A stretch of DNA of 64,000 bases from an uncultured Acidobacteriota bacterium (GCA_902826605.1 CADEFM010000006.1:124001-188000), one strand, 5' to 3'. Shown: positions 1 through 9,036, counted from the stretch's first letter. Made by a program: numbers and translations. The notes: a model not told the origin generated them from the letters alone.

Positions 1-427
1 TGCGGCTGGCCATTTGCGACTGCGTAAAACAGTTATAAAAGCCGTCGTCGATGCCCTGATGGCTGAAGCCGTCAAACTGCGTTCCGATTTGCCCGATCTC
101 ACCAATCACCATCTCTTCATTGCTAATGCGTCGATTGGACTGTGGCAGCACGTTCGTGCGCTTCGTCATGATGGTGAGCTGGCGTCCGCCGAAGAACGGC
201 ATCACCGCTGGGTCCAGCACCTGGCCAAGTTCGATCACCTCGCCCGTCTTGATCAGGCGCGCCGCGCGCAGCACTGTTTCCGGGTTCATCAAATTGCCGG
301 ATCCCCGCTGATCGCCCGCTCCCCACTTGGAGGGGCATCGCGCCGAGTCGGCCGGCGGCTTCCAGGTTTGGGCGCGCGCATTAAGGCCACCTAGCACTAG
401 GGGTAGCATGAGAAGAAAAGCTCGCAT
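1..427 (-). CDS. Cyclase-family protein (kynurenine formamidase-like), exported, partial
   Basis: This gene runs off the left edge of the window, so only its first 142 codons are seen. The ATG at 427 follows a GGAGAG ribosome site. Residues 1-19 form a signal peptide (MRAFLLMLPLVLGG...ARA), so the product is exported. The mature part contains WGAGDQRGSGNLMNPETV and the metal-site signature IGTQFDGFSHQG, which matches the HxGTxxDxPxH-type motif of the cyclase superfamily (PF04199), whose members include metal-dependent kynurenine formamidases. The true substrate cannot be read from sequence. It starts 39 bases after the TIGR00266-type gene on the same strand and may be cotranscribed with it. 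Confidence 0.75.
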   Translation of the reverse strand, partial: MRAFLLMLPLVLGGLNARAQTWKPPADSARCPSKWGAGDQRGSGNLMNPETVLRAARLIKTGEVIELGQVLDPAVMPFFGGRQLTIMTKRTNVLPQSNRRISNEEMVIGEIGQIGTQFDGFSHQGIDDGFYNCFTQSQMASR

Positions 428-466
428 GGGACTCTCCATATTGCAGTCCCCTTATGTTCTCAAAAC

Positions 467-1324
467 TCAGTCATCGCTGCCTAAAATTGACCCGATCGCG
501 CCCAATCCGGATCGTTCATCGCCGCCCGAACGGTAAGGCGCCAGTTCCCGGCGCATCTTTTGTAACGTCATGCTTTGTACAATCACGCGCCCAGGTCCCG
601 TTAAGGTTGCCAGGAATAGTCCCTCCCCGCCGAAGATCGCCGTGCGGATGCTGCCTACGAATTGGATGTCGTAGTTGACCGTTTCCTCAAACGCCACGAT
701 GGATCCCGTGTCCACTTGCAGCGCTTCGCCCGCCCCGAGCGTGAATTCCACGAAGTCTCCACCCGCATGAATGAAGACGGTGCCCGGCCCGGTGAGTCTT
801 TCGAGAATAAATCCCTCTCCACCGAAGAATCCGGCGCCCAGCCGCTTTACCAGGGCTAGATTCAGTTGCACCCCGGCCTGGGCCACTAGAAAGCTATCGC
901 GCTGCACAATCACGCTTTGCCCGGCGCGCAGTTCGAATTCCTGAATTCTGCCTGGATAGCTTCCCGCGAAACCCACTTCGCCCGGTATATTGGTCTTGAA
1001 ATAGGTCAGGAATAACGACTCACCCATCGCCTTGCGTTTCAAAGCGCCCCAGAGCTTTTCGCCCAGCGTGTCGCCGGTCATGCGCGTTTCCCACTCCACC
1101 TGTGGCTGCTTGTACAGCATTTTCCCGGCTTCCGCGAAAACCTCCTGCCCCGGTTTCAGGCGGAGGCGAATCACCTGCAAGTTATCGCCCTCTATGGTGT
1201 AATCCAGTGGCTGGGCGAGAACCCCCAACGCTGCTGGGCCTGCCGCCCCAGCAGGAGTCCCGCAGGTCGCACAAAATCGGGCTTTTTCGTCCAAAGCGGC
1301 GCCGCACTTCGTACAGTAGATCAT
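467..1324 (-). CDS. TIGR00266/AIM24-family protein with N-terminal zinc ribbon
   Basis: The 285-residue product has two parts. Residues 3-22 form a CxxC...CxxC zinc ribbon (YCTKCG and FCATCG). Residues 38-250 form the AIM24/TIGR00266 beta-rich domain, recognisable from EVFAEAGKMLYK, QRDSFLVAQAGVQLNLALVK, GAGFFGGEGFILERLTGPG and FGGEGLFLATLTGPG. The family is widespread and uncharacterised in bacteria; the mitochondrial member AIM24 supports inner-membrane organisation. There is no signal peptide or membrane segment, so it is probably cytoplasmic. The start has a good AGAAGGAA site and diverges from coaD across a 130-base gap. Biochemical function is unknown. Confidence 0.85.
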   Translation of the reverse strand: MIYCTKCGAALDEKARFCATCGTPAGAAGPAALGVLAQPLDYTIEGDNLQVIRLRLKPGQEVFAEAGKMLYKQPQVEWETRMTGDTLGEKLWGALKRKAMGESLFLTYFKTNIPGEVGFAGSYPGRIQEFELRAGQSVIVQRDSFLVAQAGVQLNLALVKRLGAGFFGGEGFILERLTGPGTVFIHAGGDFVEFTLGAGEALQVDTGSIVAFEETVNYDIQFVGSIRTAIFGGEGLFLATLTGPGRVIVQSMTLQKMRRELAPYRSGGDERSGLGAIGSILGSDD

Positions 1325-1453
1325 GGCTTCCTTCTACCATACGCAGGCGGCTTGAGAGAAGTTCGAATTCGGCTCTGCTAAAATCAAAGTTCGCCCCGCC
1401 CTTCAAGCGAAAATCGTCAAGACGAAAAACCGTCAGAAAAAGAGGAATGCGCT

Positions 1454-1957
1454 TTGGCCGCGCCGGCATCTAGAATCGTAGCGATCTATCCGGGTTCGTT
1501 CGATCCCATTACCAGCGGACACCTGGATCTGATCGAACGCGGCAGCAAGCTGGCCGACCGGCTGATCGTCGCAGTGCTTCAGAACCGGCGCAAGCAGTCC
1601 CTGTTTTCCGTGGAGGAGCGGGTGGAAATGTTGACGGAGGTCGTCAAGCCCTTTCCGAATGTCGAAGTGGGCTGGTTCCACGGCCTCTTAGTGGATTACG
1701 TGAAGACGCGCGGCGCGAATTTTATTTTGCGCGGCATTCGGGCCATCTCGGATTACGAGTACGAATTGCAGATCGCGCATATGAACCGGCGTTTAAGTCC
1801 CGGTGTGGAGACGGTTTTTCTGATGGCGGGCGAGGCGTATTCCTTTGTCAGTTCGCAACTGGTGAAGGAAGTAGTGTCGCTCGGCGGCGATGTTTCAGGT
1901 TTAGTGCCGCCGCTGGTCGAAGAACGTTTGAAGCGCCTGATGGCCGCGCCGAGGTGA
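1454..1957 (+). CDS. coaD: Phosphopantetheine adenylyltransferase
   Basis: The enzyme transfers AMP from ATP to 4'-phosphopantetheine to give dephospho-CoA, the penultimate step of coenzyme A synthesis. At 167 residues it has the usual length. The N-terminal AIYPGSFDPITSGHLDLIERG carries the nucleotidyltransferase (T/H)xGH motif, LRGIRAISDYEYE is the substrate-binding stretch, and SFVSSQLVKEV is the C-terminal ISSTxVRE-type motif. The start is a TTG at 1454 behind AGAGGAA (1441-1447); the nearby ATG at 1448 is in another frame that soon stops. It is followed after 6 bases by the aminotransferase gene, so the two are probably coupled. Confidence 0.95.
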   Translation: MAAPASRIVAIYPGSFDPITSGHLDLIERGSKLADRLIVAVLQNRRKQSLFSVEERVEMLTEVVKPFPNVEVGWFHGLLVDYVKTRGANFILRGIRAISDYEYELQIAHMNRRLSPGVETVFLMAGEAYSFVSSQLVKEVVSLGGDVSGLVPPLVEERLKRLMAAPR

Positions 1958-1963
1958 GGAATT

Positions 1964-3169
1964 ATGGAAGGAGCAACACAACGCATGCAAACCGCTCAAG
2001 CACTTGCAGAGAGAATATCGCTCATCAGCGTCTCGTCCACTATGAAGGTGGCCGCCGACGCTGATCGTCTGCGAAGGGAAGGGAACGACGTCGTCGATTT
2101 CGGGGCAGGTGAACCCGATTTCCCAACGCCAGCCAATGTCAAGCAAGCCGCCATTGACGCGATCAACCAGAATTTCACCAAGTACACCGCCGCTGGGGGC
2201 ACCGAAGAGCTAAAGCAGGGCATTTGCGATTCGCACAAGCGCAATTACCAGACCGCCTACACTAGCAAGGAATGCATAGTTACCGTGGGCGGCAAGCATG
2301 CCATTTTCGGACTTACCCAAGCCTTGCTCGATCCGGGCGATGAATGCATTATTCCCGTTCCGTACTGGGTCACATACAAAGACGTTGTCAACTACGCCGG
2401 CGCGAAATGCGTGTTTGTGGAAACAGACGAAAAGGAAGGCTTCAACCTGGAAGCCAAAATGATCGAGCGCGCGCTCACGCCAAAGACCAAAATCATCCTC
2501 TTGAATTCTCCTTCGAACCCGAGCGGATGCGTGTTCGACCGCGCCGAGCTCGACAAGATCATCGCGATGGCCAAGTCGCGCGGTATCTGGGTGATTACCG
2601 ACGAATGCTATGACCGGTTCCTGTATGACGCCGAGCCGTATTCACTCGCTACCGGCGCGGACCTCAAGGACACCGTCATCGTAGCCGGATCGCTCTCAAA
2701 GACATATTCCATGACCGGATGGCGCATTGGTTTTGTGCTGGGACCCGCTGCCGTTGTTGGAGGCATGGGCAAGCTGCAAAGCCATTCCACGTCGAATCCC
2801 ACCTCTATCGCGCAGAAAGCTGCGCTCGAAGCGTTGCGGGGCCCGCAGGAATCCGTCGGTATCATGCTGGCCGAATACAAGAAGCGCCGTGACTACGTTA
2901 TCGGCCGCTTGAAGGCCATGCCTGGCGTCACTACGCAAGTGCCGCAAGGCGCATTCTATGCGTATCCGAATGTCAGCGCCGCTTATAAGAACGGGATCTC
3001 CAATTCACTGCAGTTTTCCGAAAAGCTGCTGGCCGAAGAATTCGTCGCCGTAGTGCCGGGCGAAGCGTTCGGGACCAATGAGCACATTCGCATCTCCTAT
3101 GCCACTTCAATGAAGGAACTGGAACGCGGCCTCGACCGCATCCAGCGTTTCATCGCGGCGCGCGTTTAG
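1964..3169 (+). CDS. aspC: Aspartate/aromatic aminotransferase, class I PLP-dependent
   Basis: This is a fold-type I PLP enzyme of about 400 residues that interconverts aspartate and oxaloacetate or related amino and keto acids. Visible family marks are DFGAGEPDFPTP near residue 45, the NSPSNPSG asparagine motif near 181, the DECYD cofactor aspartate near 213, SLSKTYSMTGWRIGF with the Schiff-base lysine at about 246, and a C-terminal IRISYA arginine motif. The upstream ATG (1964) follows GAGGTGAGGA; a second ATG at 1985 follows AAGGAG and could be the real start, removing seven unconserved residues. It is 6 bases from coaD and 5 bases from manA, so all three are likely one transcript. Confidence 0.9.
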   Translation: MEGATQRMQTAQALAERISLISVSSTMKVAADADRLRREGNDVVDFGAGEPDFPTPANVKQAAIDAINQNFTKYTAAGGTEELKQGICDSHKRNYQTAYTSKECIVTVGGKHAIFGLTQALLDPGDECIIPVPYWVTYKDVVNYAGAKCVFVETDEKEGFNLEAKMIERALTPKTKIILLNSPSNPSGCVFDRAELDKIIAMAKSRGIWVITDECYDRFLYDAEPYSLATGADLKDTVIVAGSLSKTYSMTGWRIGFVLGPAAVVGGMGKLQSHSTSNPTSIAQKAALEALRGPQESVGIMLAEYKKRRDYVIGRLKAMPGVTTQVPQGAFYAYPNVSAAYKNGISNSLQFSEKLLAEEFVAVVPGEAFGTNEHIRISYATSMKELERGLDRIQRFIAARV

Positions 3170-3174
3170 CGGGC

Positions 3175-3924
3175 ATGCCGATCCAAAAGCTGCGGCCCAG
3201 CTTTCACGAACGTCCTTGGGGAGCCACGCACTTGGAGCCGTGGTTCCCCAATCCCACATCCAAGACCGGCGAGGTGTGGTTTGAAGGTGGAGACAATGTC
3301 CCACTCGTCAAATTTCTATTCGCCACGCAAAAGCTCTCCGTGCAGGTTCATCCGAACGACGAATATGCCCGCCTGCATCATTCATCGCCCGGTAAGACGG
3401 AAATGTGGCACGTTCTCGCTGCCGAGGCGGGCGCGCAGATCGCGGCAGGCTTTCGCGAACCGGTCACGCGCGAACAAGCTGCAGCCGCGGCGCAGTCCGG
3501 AGAAATCGAAAATCTCCTGCAATGGTTTGATGCAAAACAGGGTGACACGTTCTTTCTCCCGGCCGGGACCGTGCATGCCATTGGTGCGGGTCTCACTATT
3601 TGCGAAATCCAGCAGCGCTCCGATCTCACGTACCGCCTTTTCGACTACGGCCGCCCCCGTGAGTTACACCTTGAATCCGCGCTTGCCGTTGCGATGATGG
3701 GTCGCGTGGACGTCCGCCGCACGCTTCCAGTCGAGTGCAACGCCTTCGTCACGGCCCGAGGTTTTTCTCCCCGTCTCGAAGGTCCGCAGCTCCTGATCGC
3801 GATTGGCGGCGATGGCGCGCTCGATGGGCAAACGGTTCAACGCGGGGAAGTGTTGTATCTGCCGCCGGGCGCGGGCGTATCCCTCAGCGGCTCGGTCGAA
3901 ACGTTACGAACGTTCGTTCCTTGA
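3175..3924 (+). CDS. manA: Mannose-6-phosphate isomerase, type I
   Basis: The product (249 residues) is a compact class I phosphomannose isomerase that interconverts mannose 6-phosphate and fructose 6-phosphate to feed mannose-derived nucleotide sugars. The cupin-type zinc site is visible as SVQVHPND near 61, GKTEMWHVL near 77 and AGTVHAIGAG near 133, followed by the active-site signature EIQQRSDLTYRLFDYGR near 146. It is shorter than the enterobacterial enzyme (about 390) but typical of the short bacterial form. It starts 5 bases after the aminotransferase stop. Confidence 0.92.
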   Translation: MPIQKLRPSFHERPWGATHLEPWFPNPTSKTGEVWFEGGDNVPLVKFLFATQKLSVQVHPNDEYARLHHSSPGKTEMWHVLAAEAGAQIAAGFREPVTREQAAAAAQSGEIENLLQWFDAKQGDTFFLPAGTVHAIGAGLTICEIQQRSDLTYRLFDYGRPRELHLESALAVAMMGRVDVRRTLPVECNAFVTARGFSPRLEGPQLLIAIGGDGALDGQTVQRGEVLYLPPGAGVSLSGSVETLRTFVP

Positions 3925-3929
3925 AGACA

Positions 3930-4631
3930 ATGGCCGCGTCTAGTTTTGTCGTCTGGGCGATGGCGGCGTTAGCGGTGCTCGTGGCGATGCTGCTCATCTT
4001 CGCCATCTGGAACTCCGCGCGCTCCTCTCTACGGACTTTCATCACCGCAGTGGTTGTCGTGGCGCTGATGACTGTGCAATTCGCAATCGCATCCACCGGT
4101 ATTCTTCGGGAATGGGATCGACGGCCGCCGCCTCTCTTGCTTCTCATTGGTGCGACCGTTGCCCTGACTCTCGGGTTCGCATTTTCGCGCATGGGAACCA
4201 TGGTAGCTGGCCGCACCAGTTGGACTCTGCTCATCGGCTCCCAGTTCTTTCGCCTTCCGCTCGAACTCACCATGCACCGCGCCGCCGTTGAGGGTGTCAT
4301 GCCCATCCAGATGTCATATTACGGCTACAACTTCGACATCGTGACCGGGATCGGCGCTTTGCTAGTGAGTTTTTTATTTGCCACGGGGAAGGGAAGCCGG
4401 CTAGCGGTTGTCGTATGGAACGCAATCGGATTTTGTTTGCTGGTCAACGTTGTGGCCATCGCCGTAGCATCCCTGCCGATTTTTCGGGCATTCGGTGAAG
4501 ACCGGCTCAACGTGTGGGTAGCCTATCCACCGTTCGTGTGGCTGCCTGGAATTCTGGTGCCATTCGCGTTGCTCGGACACGTGCTGGTTTGGCGCAAACT
4601 CGGCCTTACGAAAAAAACATTCGCCACGTAG
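3930..4631 (+). CDS. Polytopic membrane protein, unknown function
   Basis: I do not recognise this 233-residue protein. It is mostly hydrophobic, with about six predicted membrane segments: residues 4-26, 33-53, 61-81, 92-110, 135-155 and 160-185, plus one near the C terminus. The ATG at 3930 is 5 bases after the manA stop, which places it at the end of the coaD-aspC-manA run. An in-frame start 195 bases upstream would lie inside manA and is rejected. Its last 26 bases overlap the end of the convergent CPBP protease gene. Confidence 0.7.
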   Translation: MAASSFVVWAMAALAVLVAMLLIFAIWNSARSSLRTFITAVVVVALMTVQFAIASTGILREWDRRPPPLLLLIGATVALTLGFAFSRMGTMVAGRTSWTLLIGSQFFRLPLELTMHRAAVEGVMPIQMSYYGYNFDIVTGIGALLVSFLFATGKGSRLAVVVWNAIGFCLLVNVVAIAVASLPIFRAFGEDRLNVWVAYPPFVWLPGILVPFALLGHVLVWRKLGLTKKTFAT

Positions 4632-5571
4632 TCACCGTCAGGGCATGCGTTACCATGGACGCCCGAATGCTGCGCGCCTGGCGGAACGCCATTCCATAGA
4701 AGACTCCGGCCACCGCCGCCAGCGCCGCGAAACGCCAGTTCGGAAACGTGCGGTACCACAAGTGCACGCTCCCGAAGACTGCCGCCGTGGCCACTAGCGC
4801 GGCCCATTCGTTCTTGAGCAACGTCGTCATCCATTGCTGCAGCAGCCCTCGAAAGAAGAACTCCTCGCCTAACGCCAGCACCCATAAAGTTCCGAAGAAC
4901 GTCCCGGCCGCAAGTAAGGTGATCCGCTCCCATCCCTGATAACGCATGTGCGGCTCCGTAAACTTGAGCGCCCAGCCAAGCGCAGCCGCCACGGGCAGCA
5001 ATCCCGCGAAATACAACGCGCCAATCTTCCACTCACGCGCTTGCGGCCAGAATCCGAACCCGACTCCCGGCGCCCGCCGCACGCTGACCATCGCGAACAT
5101 CCCTGTCCGGAACCACATCAGCTGTCCCAACACCGCCAGCGGTAAACGGGGGTGCGGGTCTACATAAAGAGCCGGCAGGATCTTGAAGAGCCAAACCGCG
5201 GCGATCGCGATCAGGAAGAATACATCGGTCAGCGGACTCTGCGATAACACGACGAACCAGAACGAAGCGGCCGCTGCGAGGGCCGCCAAAATTCCAAGCG
5301 ATGGCCAGTCGAAAGATCCCAGTGCGAGTGAAGCCACGCAGTAAGGCACAACGGCTGCGGCGGTGAGTATTCCAGCCCGCCCGGCCGGAGGTAATCTCTC
5401 AAGACGCACGCGCAGCCGTTCCGTCCCCAAGACAAAGTAAAAGCTGATCTCCAGAAGAAATGCCGGAAGCGCCGCCAGCGCGATGGGCCACGGAATCTCC
5501 CGATCCTGCGCATACCAGTACGCCGCGATCGCGGCAATAGCCCACAATAAAGGAAACGCGAGATTCGCCAC
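4606..5571 (-). CDS. CPBP-family intramembrane protease
   Basis: This is a membrane-embedded glutamic protease of the CAAX-processing/bacteriocin-processing (CPBP, Abi) family, 321 residues with about eight hydrophobic segments. The three family motifs are clear in the C-terminal third: the EExxxR motif in GEEFFFRGLL, the FxxxH motif in FGSVHLWY and the third histidine in HALTVTTW. Bacterial members cleave or modify membrane-bound substrates, but the partner here is unknown. It converges on the preceding membrane-protein gene with a 26-base overlap. Confidence 0.85.
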   Translation of the reverse strand: MANLAFPLLWAIAAIAAYWYAQDREIPWPIALAALPAFLLEISFYFVLGTERLRVRLERLPPAGRAGILTAAAVVPYCVASLALGSFDWPSLGILAALAAAASFWFVVLSQSPLTDVFFLIAIAAVWLFKILPALYVDPHPRLPLAVLGQLMWFRTGMFAMVSVRRAPGVGFGFWPQAREWKIGALYFAGLLPVAAALGWALKFTEPHMRYQGWERITLLAAGTFFGTLWVLALGEEFFFRGLLQQWMTTLLKNEWAALVATAAVFGSVHLWYRTFPNWRFAALAAVAGVFYGMAFRQARSIRASMVTHALTVTTWRMFFS

Positions 5572-5599
5572 CGGGTTTCATCGTAGCATTGGAACGCCG

Positions 5600-7438
5600 T
5601 TAGGCCGTGGAAACCTGGGCGGAACGTGCGTCATGCTTTGGTGACGATTGCTGCAGTAGAACAGTAACGCGTTCCAGCAACTGGGATTGCGTAAACGGAC
5701 GGCCGATTTCCGCGGGACTCGCCGGCTCGCTTGCCACCACTCGCAGGAAGCGTACGTCCGGACAACGCTCGGCAAGGCTCTCGGCTTCGCGTGCGTCGGC
5801 CACCACCAGATCCGGAGATTGCGCACTCAGTTCCAACAGCGCCGCTGCTTCGCTCGCATCCACGGCTTCCAGAAGGTTAAATCCGTGTGCTTCGAAATAA
5901 TTGTGCAGGTGCCGGCGCACTACGTCGTTCGGGTCGATCAGCAGCAGCGACGCTTTCGCAATCGCATCTGGAACTGCAAGAGGAGCCGGCTCTCTCCAGC
6001 GAGGAAGCAGAAAATCGAAGCGAACGCCTCCCTCGGCAGTGCGTTCCGCGGACAAATATCCGCCGTGCTCGGTGGCGATCGAATGCGCGATGGACAAACC
6101 GAGATTCGCCGGGGAAGACGGATCGAACAAATTTTCAAGGTTTTGCGTCTCACCCGAGTGCGTGACCGTCAGACGAACGAAATCATGCGGCTGCGGCGCA
6201 AGCCCAGTCTGCTGCAAACGTTCCACATTTGCCGTTTCGATCAACAAGCGCCCGCCATCGGGCATCGCGGAGCGGGCGTGCAGCACTACATTCATCAGCA
6301 TCTGCTCGATCTGCGCCGCGTCGGCCAGAATCTTGCCCGCTGCGGGCAGAGGCCGGAGGGCGGTAGCCACCGTGGCGCCTGCCGCGGATTCGATCAGCTT
6401 CGACATCCGGCGCACCAGCCCGTTTAAACTCAACCCTTCCCGAGTTCCAGTTTTTGGGCCGCCGAATCCCGTCAGCCGCCGGGTAATGGCTTCCGCCGCG
6501 GCCGTTGCCTGCTGTATTTCCGCCAACGGCTCGCGCACCCCGGTGTAGCCCGCGAATTGCCGCTCTAGTTGTTCCGTTTGACCCCGGATAATCGCCAGCA
6601 AGTTGGTGAACTCCGCCGCCACGGACGCTGCCAGGCGGCCTGCGGCGTCCACGTCATGCGCCTGCCTCAATTGCTGTTCCTGCCACCGGCGCGCGGTGAC
6701 GTCGCGCAGCGTTAACACCGCCCCCAGAATTTCTCCCGAGTCCTTCACCGGTGCAACCGCGCCTTCCACCATCATCCGGCGGCCGCTCTTGACCGCGAGT
6801 TGCACGTTTGGCGGTAATGTGACGCTTGCGTCCCCCAGGATGGCAAGTGGCAATGAATCCACTACTGGCTCGCCGGAATCCGCGTCCCGCAGGGGCAGCA
6901 TTTGCGGCGCCGGTTTTCCCAGGACTTCGGCTTGCGGGCAGTCCAGCAGCGCTTCCGCTGCGCCATTTAAGCTGCGTACACGTCCGGCAATGTCAGTTGC
7001 AATCACAGCGTCGGAGATCGCGCTCAGTACCGCCCGAAACCACGCTTCGCGCTCCGCGAGTTGCCGCTCCATGCGATGCCGGTATACCGCGATCTCAATC
7101 GTCGATTGCAGCGTCGCCTGCGCCAGCGGCTTGACCAGGTAACCAAACGGATCTGTCAATTTCGCGCGTTCCAGCGTCGTGCGGTCGGCGTGGGCGGTTA
7201 GAAACACTACGGGTATACGATGCCGGTCGCGGATGCTCGCGGCTGCCTCAATACCATCCATCGCACCATCCAGCCGGATGTCCATCAGCACCAGTTCTAC
7301 TCCCGATGCCTGCGTCACCGCTTCCTCGCCCGTTTCCACCACTGCTGCCACCGTGTGCCCGAGCGAAGTCAGCCGCTCGGCCAGATCGTGCGCGATCAGA
7401 CCTTCGTCTTCGACAATTAGAATCCGGTACGAACTCAC
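5600..7438 (-). CDS. Hybrid REC-PAS-(degenerate kinase)-REC signalling protein
   Basis: The 612-residue protein starts with an intact receiver domain (D53, T81, K103), followed by a PAS domain (about 130-245), a HisKA/HATPase-like region (260-480) and a C-terminal receiver-like domain (495-600). The kinase core looks inactive. The phosphoacceptor motif AHDFNNLL reads AAEFTNLL (His replaced by A275), the catalytic N-box asparagine of LNARDAM is H387 in LHARSAM, and the ATP-binding aspartate of the G1 box is H427. The last receiver keeps D548 but has R580 where lysine is expected. It begins 23 bases after the stop of the active kinase gene on the same strand, so it probably receives phosphate on its first receiver and acts as a scaffold or sensor rather than a kinase. 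Confidence 0.85.
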   Translation of the reverse strand: MSSYRILIVEDEGLIAHDLAERLTSLGHTVAAVVETGEEAVTQASGVELVLMDIRLDGAMDGIEAAASIRDRHRIPVVFLTAHADRTTLERAKLTDPFGYLVKPLAQATLQSTIEIAVYRHRMERQLAEREAWFRAVLSAISDAVIATDIAGRVRSLNGAAEALLDCPQAEVLGKPAPQMLPLRDADSGEPVVDSLPLAILGDASVTLPPNVQLAVKSGRRMMVEGAVAPVKDSGEILGAVLTLRDVTARRWQEQQLRQAHDVDAAGRLAASVAAEFTNLLAIIRGQTEQLERQFAGYTGVREPLAEIQQATAAAEAITRRLTGFGGPKTGTREGLSLNGLVRRMSKLIESAAGATVATALRPLPAAGKILADAAQIEQMLMNVVLHARSAMPDGGRLLIETANVERLQQTGLAPQPHDFVRLTVTHSGETQNLENLFDPSSPANLGLSIAHSIATEHGGYLSAERTAEGGVRFDFLLPRWREPAPLAVPDAIAKASLLLIDPNDVVRRHLHNYFEAHGFNLLEAVDASEAAALLELSAQSPDLVVADAREAESLAERCPDVRFLRVVASEPASPAEIGRPFTQSQLLERVTVLLQQSSPKHDARSAQVSTA

Positions 7439-7461
7439 TGATTAATCCTTTCTGTGCGTGA

Positions 7462-8544
7462 TCAGGCCACGGCGAATCTCAACCGGCAGACCGCACCGTG
7501 CCGGTTTTCAATTGCAAACGTCCCCTGCAGTTGCCGCGTCAGGATGCGAACGATCTTCAGCCCAAAGGGTTGGGATCGCAGTTCACCAGTACCACCCGCC
7601 AAGCCCAAGGTTGCTTCCGGGAAACCGACACCGTCGTCGCGCACCTCAAGCGCCACGCTCTCTCCATGGCGTGCTCCGGAGACTACCATCGATCCACGCC
7701 GGCCGCCGGGGAAGGCATGCTTGAAGGCATTGGAAATCAGTTCGTTCAAGATCAAACCCGCTGGGATGGCCTGTCCCACCGCGAGCGACAGCGATTCGAT
7801 TCCCACATGCCACGTCACTCGGTCGATGGGGATCCCGTAGGATTCCGCGACACGGGTTGTCAACGAGGCCACATGCCGCGCCATATCGATCTCCTGGAAA
7901 TTGTTGGACTGATAGAGCTGGTCGTGAATCAGCGCCATCGATTCCACCCGATGGACGCTCTCCCGCAACGCATGGATCGCTCCCGTATCCACCGCTGCTC
8001 CGGCTTGTAAGCGGAGCAGGCTGGCAATCACCTGAAGATTGTTTTTCACTCGGTGATGAACTTCCTGTAGAAGCGCTTCTTTTTCTTGTAGCGACATGGC
8101 CAGTTCCTGGAGTGAAACCGCCAGCCGGTCGCGCTCTGTTTGCAAAGCCCGCAACAACCCCACTTTTTCGTAAGCGCGGCTCACCGCAAGGTGCAGGCTA
8201 GCGGCGGTCATTCGATCTTTCACCAGGTAATCCTGGGCGCCGGCCTTCATCGCATCCACGGCCACTTGTTCGTTGCCCAGACCTGTGAGCATTACGATTG
8301 CGAATCCCGGACCCGTGCCTGGAATCGGGCTGGATGGAAGCCCCGAGAGGAACTCCAAACCGGTCATATCGGGGAGCTTGTAGTCCAACAATACGCAATC
8401 TTGCGGCGTAGAGAGGCATTGTTGAATGCCCTGACCTCCGCTAGATGCTTCGGAAAATTCGAGCGCGGAGCCGTACTTTTGCTCAAGCAAGATCCGGCAT
8501 AGCTTCCGGTCCGGCGGCGAATCATCCACCATGAAGACTTTCAT
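7462..8544 (-). CDS. Response regulator-histidine kinase (HisKA_2 type)
   Basis: A 360-residue protein combining an N-terminal receiver domain (D54 in LLDYKLPD, T87, K109 in YLVKD) with a C-terminal kinase of the HisKA_2/HWE-like class. EVHHRVKNNLQ at 161-171 carries the phosphoacceptor histidine, LNELISNAFKH at 266-276 is the N-box and RDDGVGF near 301 is the ATP lid start. A short coiled coil (residues 125-160) links the halves. All catalytic residues are present, unlike the hybrid protein encoded 23 bases downstream, so the pair probably forms a phosphorelay. No membrane segment is present; sensing is cytoplasmic. Confidence 0.9.
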   Translation of the reverse strand: MKVFMVDDSPPDRKLCRILLEQKYGSALEFSEASSGGQGIQQCLSTPQDCVLLDYKLPDMTGLEFLSGLPSSPIPGTGPGFAIVMLTGLGNEQVAVDAMKAGAQDYLVKDRMTAASLHLAVSRAYEKVGLLRALQTERDRLAVSLQELAMSLQEKEALLQEVHHRVKNNLQVIASLLRLQAGAAVDTGAIHALRESVHRVESMALIHDQLYQSNNFQEIDMARHVASLTTRVAESYGIPIDRVTWHVGIESLSLAVGQAIPAGLILNELISNAFKHAFPGGRRGSMVVSGARHGESVALEVRDDGVGFPEATLGLAGGTGELRSQPFGLKIVRILTRQLQGTFAIENRHGAVCRLRFAVA

Positions 8545-8958
8545 TCTGGCCGTAAGAATGGTAGTGGGCAGAGGAGAATTAATTTCTCTGTTTGATTGAG
8601 TGGAAACGAGTGTTTCAGGGCGGGAAACGGTGGAAAAGGAAACAACCCGTCCATTGAGTGGCGTCGTTTAACGGAATTGGCTCGGAGGATTGCCCATCCC
8701 GCATTCATTACCGCCGGAGTTATCGCCTTCGCTCGTCCGGACGTTCCGCTCGCCACTCACTGGCCGGGCTGTGAATCGCTATTCGATGAAGTATACAACG
8801 GTTTCTCGGACTCCGGCAATATCCAAAGCGCGTTTTGTGCAAGTTTTGCATGGCCGGATTTCTCACACAAACACAGCGCATTGATCTGCCAATAAATTGC
8901 CAGATTGAATAAGATAGCGCCTTCCGGACATTGTTTTCGGTAGGTCGTCAAATAAAAA
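8545..8958. other. Intergenic region without recognisable gene
   Basis: This region lies between the divergent start of the kinase gene (8544) and the terminator of the OmpA-like lipoprotein gene. A plus-strand open frame of 99 codons (8596-8895) shows no recognisable domain, ribosome site or signal peptide, and I do not call it. The stretch must hold the promoter of the two-gene signalling unit, but I saw no convincing hexamer pair. Confidence 0.5.
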
Positions 8959-9008
8959 CCGCCCGGTGGGGAGCACTAGGTCTGTGACCTATGACCCACA
9001 CCGGGCGG
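8950..9008 (-). terminator. Compound intrinsic terminator of the OmpA-like gene
   Basis: A perfect 10-base inverted repeat (CCGCCCGGTG at 8959-8968 with CACCGGGCGG at 8999-9008), extended by a GGG/CCC pair after a bulge, encloses a second perfect hairpin (TAGGTC-TGT-GACCTA, 8977-8991). On the minus strand the outer stem is followed by TTTTTATTT, as expected for a Rho-independent terminator of the gene that ends at 9037. Confidence 0.8.
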
Positions 9009-9036
9009 AATTCCTATCAGTCGCGCCGAAACGAGG

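Noticed and set aside
5687..6427. Plus-strand open frame of 246 codons
   Set aside because: Antisense to the hybrid signalling protein, whose domains are clear; no ribosome site.
8596..8895. Plus-strand open frame of 99 codons in a gene-free region
   Set aside because: No ribosome site, no known family and no signal or membrane segment; low support.
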